Of a stretch of DNA of 64,000 nucleotides, positions 45,481 through 55,627 are shown one piece after another. The stretch spans positions 1 to 64,000 of the forward strand of contig PWWL01000353.1 in NCBI GenBank assembly GCA_003561515.1, given 5' to 3'. Position numbers and translations under genes: made by a program. The notes below the pieces were generated by a model. It searched no databases. It saw only the letters and a program-made list of their open reading frames with translations, and had not been told where the DNA came from. How positions within the stretch are numbered: the stretch's first letter is position 1; each line of letters opens with the position of its first letter. The DNA comes from Balneolaceae bacterium (GTDB taxonomy: Bacteria > Bacteroidota > Rhodothermia > Balneolales > Balneolaceae).

Positions 45481-45656
45481 GCGTCCCATTTATTTTCACG
45501 TCGGGGATTATTGTAGTCATACTTTTTCTCATCCGGCTGATATACACCATGAAAGAATTTAAAGACATGGAAAAAAATCCCGATGCGTATCGCCGTTCCA
45601 GATCTTCGGATCCTAAGATTGTGGGGAGGAGTAAGGAGTCCGACTCCAGTTCGTAA
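45477..45656 (+). CDS. Small membrane protein, 59 aa, coupled to the preceding gene
   Basis: ATG 45477 to TAA 45656. It has one membrane span (about 5-23, FIFTSGIIVVILFLIRLIY), then a charged MKEFKDMEKNPDAYRRSRSS-type tail ending in serines. The ATGA overlap with the 58-aa gene argues for coupled translation and for both being real. Its last 44 nt overlap the 3' end of the convergent thioesterase gene. The function is unknown. Confidence 0.6.
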   Translation: MSVPFIFTSGIIVVILFLIRLIYTMKEFKDMEKNPDAYRRSRSSDPKIVGRSKESDSSS

Positions 45657-46407
45657 TTGCCGCAGCTACAGGCTGATACCGGTCATTTTTAAAAAGTGTG
45701 TGGACAATCTTTAATCCATCCTCGGTTTCCGAATACTGCAGGGTTTGATAAATAGCATCACCAGCACCGCATTCGGCTATATATTGGATGTGTATCTTAT
45801 GGCAAGTGAGACCAGAAATTCGTTCTTCAGGTATATATCCTGTAAACCAATCAATGTATGTCACGTTATTTACATGATTGTTCATGTCCAGGTCATGGTA
45901 TCCTGACGTCGTAGTAAATTTTGCATTATCTGCCTGAAGTACCTTCAGAGATTTCGTGTCCGGCTCTATCACATGATTGTCACTGCTGAATCCAAGATTC
46001 AGAATCTCATCCGGAATGCGTACGGGACGCTTTGTTTTCGTGTTGAGAACCATCCACTGGCTTACAGCCGCAGCAAGCCGGTTTTCGTTGTTATCCAGCA
46101 ATTCGTAATCCCTGAATGCTCTTATACCATCGCCTGCTGAAGGTTTTGTTCGGACCAAAACTTTGTCCCATCGTTTCGGGTAGCGTTGAACCTTTACCTG
46201 CATTTTATAAAGCACCCACGTGAGACCCTTTTCCTGCAGTTGATTGATGTCGAAGTTTAGGTAATCGGCGTGAATTCCGGCAGCCTCCTGGAAGTAGTTG
46301 CAGATGTTAGACAGTGTAACGACGCCATTGGCGGTCACCTCGTACGAGCGTACGGTAAATGGTACAGTATATTCGGTGGATAAGGCAGACTTGGCTGTTT
46401 TCTTCAT
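45613..46407 (-). CDS. Acyl-ACP thioesterase
   Basis: 264 aa, a tandem hot-dog fold. The first domain starts YTVPFTVRSYEVTANGVVTL; the second has DLDMNNHVNNVTYIDW (about 173-188), the Asn-His signature of FatA/FatB-type thioesterases. It hydrolyses acyl-ACP to free fatty acids, ending or diverting fatty-acid synthesis in the cytoplasm. The TAG stop lies inside the convergent 59-aa gene, giving a 44-nt overlap. Confidence 0.9.
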   Translation of the reverse strand: MKKTAKSALSTEYTVPFTVRSYEVTANGVVTLSNICNYFQEAAGIHADYLNFDINQLQEKGLTWVLYKMQVKVQRYPKRWDKVLVRTKPSAGDGIRAFRDYELLDNNENRLAAAVSQWMVLNTKTKRPVRIPDEILNLGFSSDNHVIEPDTKSLKVLQADNAKFTTTSGYHDLDMNNHVNNVTYIDWFTGYIPEERISGLTCHKIHIQYIAECGAGDAIYQTLQYSETEDGLKIVHTLFKNDRYQPVAAAITNWSRTPYSSPQS

Positions 46408-47334
46408 ATTACATGCATGATAGTATATTTACCCAGGAAATTCAGGCCGATGTAATGATTTATGATGGTGTTAACGTTTAATCTTATCGTTAATAGTTAA
46501 TTGCGTTTTTCACAATACTGATAACGAGCCGGTGTAAGGTGCTTGACTAAGCAACTGACCAATTGCTCCGTCCGGAACGTATTCGCCATGAGAATCAGAA
46601 CGGTTTATGCATTTAGTTGTATTTAAAAATTCATTGGCAAAAAACCGACGCTGAAGGCGTCAGATAACATCCCGAGAATTCGGGAGGGCAACGCCCCGGG
46701 TTAACGGATCAAGAATTTCAAACCCCGAGATGAGATGCAGATCATCGATGCGATTGCAACCGAGGGGTTGACGGGAAAGTCCGGCAACGGAAATGGGTAC
46801 CACGGATCCCATTCCGGAGATTGCGGACAAACCTCCGGATTATGATTTCATGGTTTTCCGCAGATCGCGGCTGGAGGTGGAGGCTTCGCGGTCCAAATCC
46901 CGGTGCTACCGACCAGTCGTTCCGTCCGGACCGCATTCGATACAATGGTTACAGTTTAGCTAATTTATCAAATTGTCTTTTGTAAATGGCTTACCCAGTT
47001 ATCCAACAAATCGCACAGCTCCGGAGGAGCCACCGGGTTGTAGAAATTGAATTGAATACGAACCCATAAATCCTGAGTCCGTATATCGAACTATGACCGG
47101 AACTATATGGATTTCAACAAAATATTTCATCAGAGTTATTGAACACGTTTCAGAGAAACGTCTGGTCGGTAGCATTAAAATGGATTCAATCCCCGAAACC
47201 CCGAGCCCATATTTTGATCAACGCCATGATTCAAGCCGAGGGGTTGACGGGAAAGCCCGGCAACGGGTATGGGGTACGTGGCTCCCATTCCGGAGATTTG
47301 GGACTGTTTGGTCCTGAATTAGCAGCTATACCAA
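46408..47334. repeat. Gene-free region with mosaic repeat copies B and C
   Basis: About 930 bp without a credible gene. Copy B (about 46640-46940) carries the hairpins GACGCTGAAGGCGTC and CCCGAGAATTCGGG, then the ACCCCGAG...CGAGGGGTTGACGGGAAA block (46716-46778), the ATTCCGGAGATTGCGGAC block (from about 46811) and GCTACCGACCAGTCGTTCC (from about 46905). Copy C (about 47155-47310) has the last block reversed (AACGTCTGGTCGGTAGCA), then ACCCCGAG...GAGGGGTTGACGGGAAA (47194-47257) and a partial CCATTCCGGAGATT. A further fragment (GACCAATTGCTCCGTCCGGA) lies near 46557. Confidence 0.7.
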
Positions 47335-47365
47335 TAAAAAACCCGGTATGGTAACACACCGGGCT
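47335..47365 (-). terminator. Terminator of pckA
   Basis: The stem CCCGGT (47342-47347) and ACCGGG (47358-47363) with a 10-nt loop is followed on the minus strand by a T-rich tract (complement of 47335-47341). It sits 35 nt after the pckA stop. Confidence 0.8.
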
Positions 47366-47400
47366 ATAGGGTCAAACATATATCATATGTTGGAAAAAAA

Positions 47401-49005
47401 TCAGATAACCGGACCCGCTTCAACCAGTTCTTTGCTGGCCAGTTTCGAGAATTTTTCAAAATTGGAATTAAACATAGCTGCCAGCTCGGCGGCTTTTTTG
47501 TCGTAGGCGTTTTTGTCGCTCCAGGTATTTCTCGGATTCAATATGCTCGATGGCACACCTTCAACCGATTCCGGAATCTGCAGGCCGAACACCGGCTCTG
47601 TGAAATAGTTTGCATCATCCAGATTGCCGTCAATCGCTTCGTTGAGCATTTGCCGGGTGTGGGAAAGTTTCATCCGCTTGCCTTCCCCGTACATACCGCC
47701 GGTCCAGCCGGTATTAACCAGCCACACCTTTGAGTTATGTTTTCTGATTTTCTCAGCCAGAAGCTCTGCATATACGGTGGGATGAAGCGGCATGAACGGG
47801 GCCCCAAAACAGGCCGAAAATGTGGCCTGTGGCTCGGTTACTCCGCGCTCGGTACCAGCAACTTTCGCTGTATATCCACTGATGAAATGGTACATCGCCT
47901 GCTCAGGAGTCAGGCGTGAAATGGGAGGAAGAACGCCGAAAGCATCGGCGGTGAGAAAGATGATGTTTTCGGGATGGCCCCCAATGCCGGTGTCACTGGC
48001 GTTCGGTATGTACGAAATCGGGTAGGCACAACGGGTGTTTTGTGTGAGGGAGTCGTCATCAAAGTCGGGAACGCGGTCTTTATTCACAACCACATTCTCA
48101 AGGATGGTGCCGGGCATCTGGGTTGTGTCGAAAATTTCGGGTTCATGCTCCCTGCTCAGGTTGATGGTCTTCGCGTAACAACCTCCCTCAAAGTTAAAAA
48201 TACCGTCGTCGCTCCATCCGTGTTCGTCATCACCTATCAGTGTTTTGGATGAATCGGCAGACAGCGTTGTTTTGCCCGTTCCTGAAAGCCCGAAGAAAAC
48301 AGCCGTTTTACCTTCCTTGTCCATATTAGCCGAGCAGTGCATCGGCATTACATCTTTTTTGGGCAGCAGGTAATTGAGTACTCCGAAAATGCCTTTTTTC
48401 ACCTCACCCGAATAGAGTGTACCGCCTATCAAAATGATTTTCTTTTCGAGGCTGCAGAGAATAAATGTGTTTGTTCTTGTACCGTCAACTTCCGGATCAG
48501 CCTGAAACTTTGGTGCTGCAAGTACGGTAAATCCGGGCTCAATATTGAGCAAATCTTTGTCAGGGGGATTGATGAACATATTATGAGCAAAAAGTGCATG
48601 ATAGGCAGCTTCACTCACCACACGTACGTTGAGGCGGTAGGAGGGATCGGCACCTGCATAAAGATCCTTCACATAAATTTTTTTGTCTGCCAGGTAATCG
48701 ACCACTTTTTTGTGAAGATTCTCAAATATCTCTTTGGAAATTGGCTGGTTGAATCCACCCCAATCGATGTCATTTATACTCGATTCTTCTTCAACGGTAA
48801 ATTTATCTTTGGGGGACCGGCCTGTGTATTTGCCGGTATGCACGAGAAGCGCATGTTTGTCTGTAAGAATGGCTTCCTCATTGCAAATAGCCTGTTCGTA
48901 GAGTTCAGTCGGGTTCAGGTTCCAGAGAACATTTTCGCATTCTTTTAATCCAAGGTATTCGAGCCCGATTTTACTTGTTGGCTGATTGTCGTAGCTGTTT
49001 TTCAT
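47401..49005 (-). CDS. pckA: Phosphoenolpyruvate carboxykinase (ATP)
   Basis: 534 aa, normal size. The kinase loop GLSGTGKTT (239-247) and the PMHCSANM, LIGDDEHGW and FNFEGGCYAKTINL motifs identify the ATP-dependent type. HTGKYTGRSPKDKF (56-69) is the substrate-binding signature. It converts oxaloacetate and ATP to PEP, carbon dioxide and ADP, the first step of gluconeogenesis. It is monocistronic, with its own terminator, and divergent from aguB. Confidence 0.97.
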   Translation of the reverse strand: MKNSYDNQPTSKIGLEYLGLKECENVLWNLNPTELYEQAICNEEAILTDKHALLVHTGKYTGRSPKDKFTVEEESSINDIDWGGFNQPISKEIFENLHKKVVDYLADKKIYVKDLYAGADPSYRLNVRVVSEAAYHALFAHNMFINPPDKDLLNIEPGFTVLAAPKFQADPEVDGTRTNTFILCSLEKKIILIGGTLYSGEVKKGIFGVLNYLLPKKDVMPMHCSANMDKEGKTAVFFGLSGTGKTTLSADSSKTLIGDDEHGWSDDGIFNFEGGCYAKTINLSREHEPEIFDTTQMPGTILENVVVNKDRVPDFDDDSLTQNTRCAYPISYIPNASDTGIGGHPENIIFLTADAFGVLPPISRLTPEQAMYHFISGYTAKVAGTERGVTEPQATFSACFGAPFMPLHPTVYAELLAEKIRKHNSKVWLVNTGWTGGMYGEGKRMKLSHTRQMLNEAIDGNLDDANYFTEPVFGLQIPESVEGVPSSILNPRNTWSDKNAYDKKAAELAAMFNSNFEKFSKLASKELVEAGPVI

Positions 49006-49286
49006 GGCCTGATTTGTTCTGGAAAATTTTTAAATGAAAATGAAATGATTAAAACAAAAAATGGCAGAGAATTAGAACAACCCTATCTTACCGGATCAGC
49101 GAGCTGTTAGCTTTTCAATACATAAACAGTCAAAGTAGGGCTTTCCCCCATTTATTTGAAGAAAAAAGCGCTTTTTTGAAACAATTAACTGATTTCCACC
49201 TCCAGGGTTTAAATGGGATTCAGAATCAAATTGCTTACTTTGATTTCTTAAAAATTACCACCCAAAACCTTCAATTATCTCTGACT

Positions 49287-50135
49287 GTGAAATTTGCCGC
49301 CATTCAATTCGCCTGCTCAGAAAATATCAATGAAAACACCGAACGTGCAGAGCACCTTGTACAGTCGGCAGCTAAAGAGAGAGCAAATGTGATCGCACTG
49401 CAAGAGCTTTTTAACACCACCTATTTCTGCAAGGAAATAGATCAGAAGTTTTTCAGCTGGGCACAGCCTGTTCCGGGTCCGGTAACTGACCGTTTTTGTG
49501 CTCTGGCCAAAAAGCTGGGTGTAGTGATACTTCTTCCGCTGTTCGAGAAGAAGGCCGCCGGAGTTTACTTCAACACTATGGCCGTGATCGAAAAAGAAGG
49601 CAGTCTGGCCGGTATTTACAGAAAGATGCACATTCCCGACGATCCGGGATTTTACGAGAAATACTACTTCTCGCCGGGCGATCTCGGCTTTAAGGTGTTT
49701 GATACATCGGCAGGTAAAATCGGAACACTGATTTGCTGGGACCAGTGGTTTCCTGAAGCCGCCCGGCTCACGGCGATGGCCGGTGCCGATATCCTTGTGT
49801 ACCCGACCGCAATTGGCACACTGCCCGAGGAGAGCGATACCGACAAGAAAGAGTTCATGGACGCCTGGAAAACGATCCAGCGGAGCCACGCCATCGCCAA
49901 CGGCTGTTTTGTGGCCAGCATCAATCGAGTGGGCGTGGAAGGCGGGTCCAAATTCTGGGGCAATTCCTTCGTCTGCGGCCCATTCGGGCAAATTCTCGCA
50001 GAAGCAGGAGAGGGAGAAGAGATCATCCATGCGGAACTGGATCTGGCATCCATCGAAAACCACCGGCAGATCTGGCCGTTTTTCAGGGACAGGAGAGTGG
50101 ATGAATTTGGGGATGTGGTGAAGAGGTATTTGTGA
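49287..50135 (+). CDS. aguB: N-carbamoylputrescine amidase (nitrilase superfamily)
   Basis: 282 aa from GTG 49287, which gives the family-typical start MKFAAIQFAC; an upstream TTG frame adds residues not seen in the family. The catalytic triad is E40 (ALQELF), K113 (YRKMHIPDDP) and C150 (LICWDQWFPEAAR). GFYEKYYFSPGDLGFKVF and the IGTLPEES region are characteristic of AguB. It hydrolyses N-carbamoylputrescine to putrescine in polyamine synthesis. The agmatine deiminase gene aguA, its usual partner, is not in the window. Confidence 0.9.
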   Translation: MKFAAIQFACSENINENTERAEHLVQSAAKERANVIALQELFNTTYFCKEIDQKFFSWAQPVPGPVTDRFCALAKKLGVVILLPLFEKKAAGVYFNTMAVIEKEGSLAGIYRKMHIPDDPGFYEKYYFSPGDLGFKVFDTSAGKIGTLICWDQWFPEAARLTAMAGADILVYPTAIGTLPEESDTDKKEFMDAWKTIQRSHAIANGCFVASINRVGVEGGSKFWGNSFVCGPFGQILAEAGEGEEIIHAELDLASIENHRQIWPFFRDRRVDEFGDVVKRYL

Positions 50136-50137
50136 CG

Positions 50138-50315
50138 GACTCACCCCCTGTCCCCCTCTCTTCGAACCGCCGAAGGCGGATTCGAAAAGAGGGGGGACTC
50201 CTTAACTAAGATTTGGCTGTAAAACAATTTAGGAGTTCCCCCTCTTTTCCAAGGCGCGCATCCGCCGCACAGGCGGATAGGGCGTCTTGAAAGAGAGGGG
50301 GACAGGGGGTGAGTC
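50138..50315. repeat. Palindromic MITE-like element with perfect 25-bp terminal repeats
   Basis: The outer arms at 50138-50162 and 50291-50315 are exact reverse complements. Inside them a second pair, AAAAGAGGGGGGACTCCT (about 50184-50201) and AGGAGTTCCCCCTCTTTT (about 50231-50248), nests, together with small hairpins CCGCCGAAGGCGG and CCGCCGCACAGGCGG. The element starts 3 nt after the aguB stop and ends 91 nt before leuS. A long leuS-frame extension reads through part of it but is not a believable protein. Confidence 0.85.
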
Positions 50316-50406
50316 GGGGGTGAGTCCCAAGCTTTTTTTCCCTATCTTTCCAAGCTGTCCAAACTATTTAATTTTAAATAAAACACCGCAGGCTGAAAGC
50401 ACGCTG

Positions 50407-52995
50407 ATGAGCATCTACAAACCTTCAGAAATTGAACCCCGTTGGCAGAAGTACTGGCTAGAGAAGAAAACGTTTAAAACCCCGGAAAACCACGACAGGC
50501 CTAAGTATTACATTCTCGATATGTTTCCCTACCCGAGCGGCTCGGGCCTGCATGTGGGGCACCCGGAAGGTTACACGGCTACAGATATTCTGGCTCGTTA
50601 CAAGAGGATGATGGGCTACAACGTGTTACACCCGATTGGGTGGGACGCTTTCGGCCTGCCTGCCGAGCAGTATGCGGTAAAAACAGGAACGCATCCGCGC
50701 ATTACCACGGAGAAGAATATCATACGCTTCAGGGAGCAGCTGCAGATGCTCGGCTTTTCGTACGACTGGGACCGAGAGGTGGACACTACCGACCCAAACT
50801 ACTACAAATGGACCCAGTGGATTTTCCTGAAACTGTTTGAGATGGGGCTGGCCTACGAAGACGAGCAGCCGGTGAACTGGTGCCCCGAACTGGGTACCGT
50901 ACTTGCCAACGAAGAGGTGATTGACGGAAAGAGCGAAGTTGGCGGTTATCCCGTGGTGCGGCGGCCTATGCGCCAGTGGGTGCTGAAAATCACCGCCTAT
51001 GCCGATCGATTGCTCGAGGATCTCGACGGACTGGAATGGCCTGAATCCACCAAAGAGATGCAGCGCAACTGGATCGGTAAATCGATCGGAGCGGAAATCG
51101 ATTTCCAGGTTCATCAGCACGATGAAAAGATCCGCGTATTCACTACACGGCCCGACACCATTTTCGGGGCCACCTACATGGTGCTCGCGCCCGAACATCA
51201 CCTGGTAGAGCAGATCACCACTGCCGAACAAAAAGCGGCTGTGGAAGCATACCGCGAAAAAGCCGCCCAGAAATCGGACCTGGAGCGGCAGGAACTCACC
51301 AAGGAGAAAACCGGGGTGTTTACGGGGGCTTACGCGATCAACCCGGCCAACAACAAGGCGATCCAGATCTGGATCGCCGACTATGTTCTCGCACACTACG
51401 GAACCGGGGCGATCATGGCCGTACCGGGCGAAGATGAGCGCGACTGGGAATTTGCCGAAATGTTTGATCTGCCCATTGTCCGCACGGTTCAGCCACCGGA
51501 TGATTTTGAGGGCAAAGCGTACACCGAAGACGGGCCGAGTATCAACAGTGACTTCCTGAACGGTCTGCATATCACAGAAGCCAAGCAGAAAATAATTGAA
51601 TGGCTTGAAAAGAACGGGGTTGGCAGCAAGAGCGTGAACTATAAGCTGCGCGACTGGCTCTTTTCACGGCAGCGCTATTGGGGGGAGCCGTTCCCCATCA
51701 TCCATGTGGATGGCAAGCCGAAGGCCGTACCCGAAAGCGAGCTGCCCGTCACCCTGCCCGAGGTGGACGATTTCCAGCCCACCAAAACCGGTGAACCGCC
51801 GCTTGCGCGTGCCGCAGAATGGATTGAAACCACCGATCCCGAAACCGGCAAGAAAGCCCTGCGCGAAACCAACACAATGCCGCAATGGGCCGGTTCGTGC
51901 TGGTACTACCTGCGCTATATCAGCCCCGATTTTGACGGCGGACCGGTGGATAAAGGCGAAGAGAAGTACTGGATGCCGGTGGACCTCTACGTGGGCGGCT
52001 CCGAGCATTCCGTTCTGCACCTGCTCTATGCGCGCTTCTGGCACAAGGTGCTTTACGACTGCGGCGTGGTCTCAACCAAAGAGCCGTTCCAGAAGCTTGT
52101 GCACCAGGGGATGATCCTGGGCGAGGTGGAGTACACCGCATATGAAAAAGACGGTAAGATCATCAGCGCGGAACAGGCCGATGGAGATGAGGGACTGAAG
52201 CGGGTTCCGCTGGCTGAGTCGGACGTGGAGAAAAAGGGCGAGCGTTTTGTGATGAAGGGCACAGAGATTGTTGTGGATGCGCGGGCTCACAAGATGTCGA
52301 AATCGCGAGGCAATGTGATCAACCCGGACGATGTGGTGAAGAAATACGGGGCCGACTCGCTGCGGCTCTACGAAATGTTTATGGGTCCGCTGGAGCAGGT
52401 GAAGCCCTGGAGCACCAAAGGGGTGGAGGGAGTAAACCGCTTCCTGAACCGAACCTGGAGGCTCTTTTTCGGTGATGGAGAAGAGGAAAGGCTGAACGTC
52501 TCGGAAGATGAGCCCACCCGCGACCAGTTCAGAGTGCTGCACGAGGCCATCAAAAAAGTGACCGATGACATTGACGGGATGCGGTTCAACACCGGCATAT
52601 CGGCTCTGATGATTTTTGTGAACGAAGCCAACCAGTGGAAGAGCGTGCCGAGAGCGGTTGCCGATCCGTTCGTACTGCTGCTGTCACCGTTTGCCCCGCA
52701 TATTGCCGAGGAAATCTGGAACAAGCTTGGCCATAAAGAAAGCCTTGCGTACGAGGAGTGGCCGCAATACAGTGAAGAGTACCTGAAGAGCGACATTGTG
52801 GAGTACCCCGTTCAGGTGAACGGCAAGGTGCGTGCCAACATCGAGGTTCCGGCGGATCAGGCAAAAAACAAAGACTTTGTGCTGGGGCTGGCCAAGCAGC
52901 AGAAGAACGTGCAAAAACACCTCGACGGAACCACCATCATCAAAGAGATTTTTGTGCCGGGTCGGATTGTGAATTTGGTGGTGAAGCCGGGGTAG
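50407..52995 (+). CDS. leuS: Leucyl-tRNA synthetase
   Basis: 862 aa from ATG 50407, giving the expected start [17 protein letters not shown]. The class I motifs are [15 protein letters not shown] (41-55) and HKMSKSRGN with KMSKS at about 629-633. The CP1 editing domain has [19 protein letters not shown]. The protein charges tRNA-Leu. Local GC is higher than in its neighbours, normal for a highly expressed gene. No T-box or attenuator is seen; upstream is the palindromic element. Confidence 0.97.
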   Translation: MSIYKPSEIEPRWQKYWLEKKTFKTPENHDRPKYYILDMFPYPSGSGLHVGHPEGYTATDILARYKRMMGYNVLHPIGWDAFGLPAEQYAVKTGTHPRITTEKNIIRFREQLQMLGFSYDWDREVDTTDPNYYKWTQWIFLKLFEMGLAYEDEQPVNWCPELGTVLANEEVIDGKSEVGGYPVVRRPMRQWVLKITAYADRLLEDLDGLEWPESTKEMQRNWIGKSIGAEIDFQVHQHDEKIRVFTTRPDTIFGATYMVLAPEHHLVEQITTAEQKAAVEAYREKAAQKSDLERQELTKEKTGVFTGAYAINPANNKAIQIWIADYVLAHYGTGAIMAVPGEDERDWEFAEMFDLPIVRTVQPPDDFEGKAYTEDGPSINSDFLNGLHITEAKQKIIEWLEKNGVGSKSVNYKLRDWLFSRQRYWGEPFPIIHVDGKPKAVPESELPVTLPEVDDFQPTKTGEPPLARAAEWIETTDPETGKKALRETNTMPQWAGSCWYYLRYISPDFDGGPVDKGEEKYWMPVDLYVGGSEHSVLHLLYARFWHKVLYDCGVVSTKEPFQKLVHQGMILGEVEYTAYEKDGKIISAEQADGDEGLKRVPLAESDVEKKGERFVMKGTEIVVDARAHKMSKSRGNVINPDDVVKKYGADSLRLYEMFMGPLEQVKPWSTKGVEGVNRFLNRTWRLFFGDGEEERLNVSEDEPTRDQFRVLHEAIKKVTDDIDGMRFNTGISALMIFVNEANQWKSVPRAVADPFVLLLSPFAPHIAEEIWNKLGHKESLAYEEWPQYSEEYLKSDIVEYPVQVNGKVRANIEVPADQAKNKDFVLGLAKQQKNVQKHLDGTTIIKEIFVPGRIVNLVVKPG

Positions 52996-53296
52996 GGAAT
53001 CCGCATCTCCGGTCAGGTTACAGACGGAATAATATTTATCGTGAGTTTCCAGACGGATTCCGATCGCATGGACTTATTTTGTGAGGATGACTATCTGTAT
53101 CGACATTAACAGATCTGTAAAGTCCTGAAGGGACATCCAGCAATAGCATAGGACGGAGTCCTATGTTTTAGAGATCTACCCCCTCAAAAATAAGCCCTGA
53201 AAGGGCGTCAGCCTTGTTGCAAATAATCTCTTAGGCTAGCGCCCACTCAGGGCTTTTCTGATTTGAGGCACTTTTATTCATAGGATCCCGTCGCCG
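52996..53296. other. Intergenic hairpins downstream of leuS
   Basis: No gene. A tight hairpin, CATAGGAC/GTCCTATG with a GGA loop, is at 53147-53165. An imperfect 22-bp inverted repeat, AGCCCTGAAAGGGCGTCAGCCT (53193-53214) style arm and its partner 53233-53254, ends in GGCTTTTCTG and could terminate leuS transcription. The CCTGAAGGGAC wording resembles dispersed Bacteroidota repeats. Confidence 0.55.
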
Positions 53297-53525
53297 CTCT
53301 GGTTTACAATCGCCGGCCTGACCCTGGCTTACATTCCCATGGCCTACCTGGCAGGCAAGCTTGCGCTTCGCGGAGTTGATCAGCAATGATTGAGATTTTA
53401 TACTGCCCAGTGCTTACACTTATTCGGAGAGAAGAGGAGTGCCGGTTTACAATCAATCAGGGAAACAGCACAACATTACAATAAACTTTGGGTTCTTGCC
53501 ATTTTGGTTGGTTTGGAATATTGTG
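53297..53525 (+). repeat. Direct repeat copy 1, carries a membrane-protein gene tail
   Basis: A 229-bp segment repeated, roughly 85% identical by eye, at 55628-55855. Its first 90 bp read in one frame as WFTIAGLTLAYIPMAYLAGK..., ending RGVDQQ and a stop, the C terminus of a membrane protein whose upstream part is missing. The rest (from CTTACACTTATTCGGAG to GGTTTGGAATATTGTG) is of unknown nature. The pair brackets the S41 protease gene. Confidence 0.75.
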
Positions 53526-53647
53526 TGAGGAGTGGAATTGAAGAGGTGCAGTCGTGCAATTATGTGTCATTTGGTATGCCAGCCTCTGAAATTGGCCGGT
53601 GATTTATGTTGATACCATTCTATTAAATCTGATTAAGTCACGGAGTA

Positions 53648-55558
53648 ATGAGAGCAGCAATAAAATATCTGTTGTTATTCATTTTGATGCTGTTGCCTTT
53701 CGGTGTGCAGTCTCAAGTAACTGATGAAATCTACCATGAACGTCTTTTTTACACGGCCAAATTATGGGGTCACGTCAAATATTTTCACTCAGCCATGGCG
53801 GGGTACATGGTAGATTGGGACGATGTGCTGCTGAATTCGCTGGATGACATACGCAACGCACCGGATAATGAATCATTTAATCAAGCCCTATTGGATATGA
53901 TTCATGAAGCCGGGCCTATGGAAACGGGCTCAACTCTCTTGCCGGATTTTCCGGATAGCCTGAACAACAACAACGATACATCTTGGTTTTACGCCTCTAA
54001 ACTTTCTGAAGATGTAAGCGCGGCTCTTGATACAATCAGGGTGCGTTTCAGACCACAAAACAATCGATATGTAAGCGAGCAGTGGAACAATGGCCCGCCT
54101 GCATTTTTAGTTGACTCGAAATATGAAAGTGTTGAAGGCCTGCCTGATGAAAACATGAGAATACTTGCACTGTTCAGGTATTGGAACATCATTCACTATT
54201 TCTTTCCCTACAAGTACATCATGGACCAGGATTGGGATGAAACCCTTGCTGAATTTATTCCAAAAATTGTGGAAGCTGAGGATGCTTTAACCTACCACCT
54301 GACCTTTAAAAAGCTGACCACAAGAATCAACGATTCGCACGCTTTTTTCAGCAGTCCGGTGTTTAATGCATGGCAGGGCTTTGCTTTCCCGCCATTTCTT
54401 GCAAGGTATATCGAAAATCAGATGGTCGTCACCCAGGTTTTACCCGAAGTGGATATTGCCCCGGGTGATGTGATTAAAAGAATTGATAACGAGGAGATTG
54501 ATGAGTTAAGAGGCCGTCTCAGAAAGTATGCGCATGGTTCAAACGATGAAATCATTGAAAGAACGATTAACGATTTTATTTTATGGGGTCAGGGCGGGGA
54601 ATTTTCCATAACGGTTTCTGACGGCAGTACCGAACGGACATTGAACCTAAACAGAAACTCGAGCAATTTTAACCTTTTAAATTTCGATGATAGCCCTGTT
54701 TGGTCCGAAACGTTTTCCGATGATGGGTGCCACTTTGGGATAGTTGATATGGGCAGGCTCGAAGTCAATCAGGTAGCATCCATGTTTAATGATTTATGGA
54801 ATACGGATGCGATCGTTTTTGATATAAGACACTATCCAAGGGGAACTCTGTGGACTATTGTAAACTATTTGTATCGATCCTCAATTAATAATGCAAATTT
54901 TACCCAACCTGATTCAAACTTTCCCGGCAGGTTAGTTTGGGTCTATTCTAATATCGGTGAAGGAACTTCCTCGCCTTATTCCGGAAAAGTGATCATTTTG
55001 TTTGATGAACGAACGCAAAGCCATGCTGAATACACCGTGATGGGGCTGGAACGCTATCATAGTTCCATAAAAATAGGAAGTACAACCGCCGCCGCTGACG
55101 GCAACATTGCACAAATTTCGCTGCCCGGCCAAATCCGCACTGCTGCAACATTTCTTGGTGTTTACTATCCTGATTATACACCAACGCAGAGAATTGGGAT
55201 TATACCCGATATTGAAGTGCGGCCAACCATCCAGGGAATCCGGAATTTGCAGGATGAGGTTATGAATCATGCTTTACAGTGTGATGTACTCATGCATACC
55301 AGTGATCCTGATGAGCGTGGCAGTATCTCGGTGTACCCGAATCCCGTTCATGGTGAAATAAACTATGAATTGTCCACAGAGTTTCCGGGGGCGTTTTCAA
55401 TTGATATCTATGACATTCTTGGGCGAAAGGTTTTAAGCGTTAATCAATCGACTTCTTCAGGCACCATTGACGTGTCGGGCCTGGCAAACGGAGTTTATTT
55501 TATCCAGGCCAGTTTTTTTGATATTACGCAGACAGGAAAATTTGTTAAGGTCGATTAA
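53648..55558 (+). CDS. S41-family C-terminal processing peptidase with T9SS sorting domain
   Basis: 636 aa with a signal peptide (about 1-23, ending VQS). A degenerate PDZ-like part (PGDVIKRIDNEEIDELRGRL, about 278-297) precedes the S41 core: IVDMGRLE, AIVFDIRHYPRG, and VIILFDERTQSHAEYTVM with the probable nucleophile S458. The end is a T9SS type A sorting domain: VYPNPVHGEINY, GRKVLSV, LANGVYFIQ, GKFVKVD. It is probably secreted or surface-bound and degrades peptides. It lies between two ~230-bp direct repeats, and its AT-rich character contrasts with leuS. Confidence 0.87.
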   Translation: MRAAIKYLLLFILMLLPFGVQSQVTDEIYHERLFYTAKLWGHVKYFHSAMAGYMVDWDDVLLNSLDDIRNAPDNESFNQALLDMIHEAGPMETGSTLLPDFPDSLNNNNDTSWFYASKLSEDVSAALDTIRVRFRPQNNRYVSEQWNNGPPAFLVDSKYESVEGLPDENMRILALFRYWNIIHYFFPYKYIMDQDWDETLAEFIPKIVEAEDALTYHLTFKKLTTRINDSHAFFSSPVFNAWQGFAFPPFLARYIENQMVVTQVLPEVDIAPGDVIKRIDNEEIDELRGRLRKYAHGSNDEIIERTINDFILWGQGGEFSITVSDGSTERTLNLNRNSSNFNLLNFDDSPVWSETFSDDGCHFGIVDMGRLEVNQVASMFNDLWNTDAIVFDIRHYPRGTLWTIVNYLYRSSINNANFTQPDSNFPGRLVWVYSNIGEGTSSPYSGKVIILFDERTQSHAEYTVMGLERYHSSIKIGSTTAAADGNIAQISLPGQIRTAATFLGVYYPDYTPTQRIGIIPDIEVRPTIQGIRNLQDEVMNHALQCDVLMHTSDPDERGSISVYPNPVHGEINYELSTEFPGAFSIDIYDILGRKVLSVNQSTSSGTIDVSGLANGVYFIQASFFDITQTGKFVKVD

Positions 55559-55627
55559 GTGTGATTGACACTAAAATTCGCTCGCAAATGCTATACTTGT
55601 TATCGGTTCCGGGAAGGAGACGAACCA

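Noticed and set aside
49176-49286. Upstream TTG start of aguB
   Set aside because: The family starts at MKFAAIQF; the GTG at 49287 supplies exactly this.
50287-50406. Upstream extension of leuS
   Set aside because: It begins inside the palindromic element and adds low-quality residues not found in LeuRS; ATG 50407 gives the conserved [14 protein letters not shown] start.
53390-53602. 70-codon open frame in direct repeat 1, with a partner at 55721-55939
   Set aside because: Both share a KLWVLAILV stretch, but a 1-bp difference changes the frame and neither resembles a protein I know. Kept only as part of the repeat.
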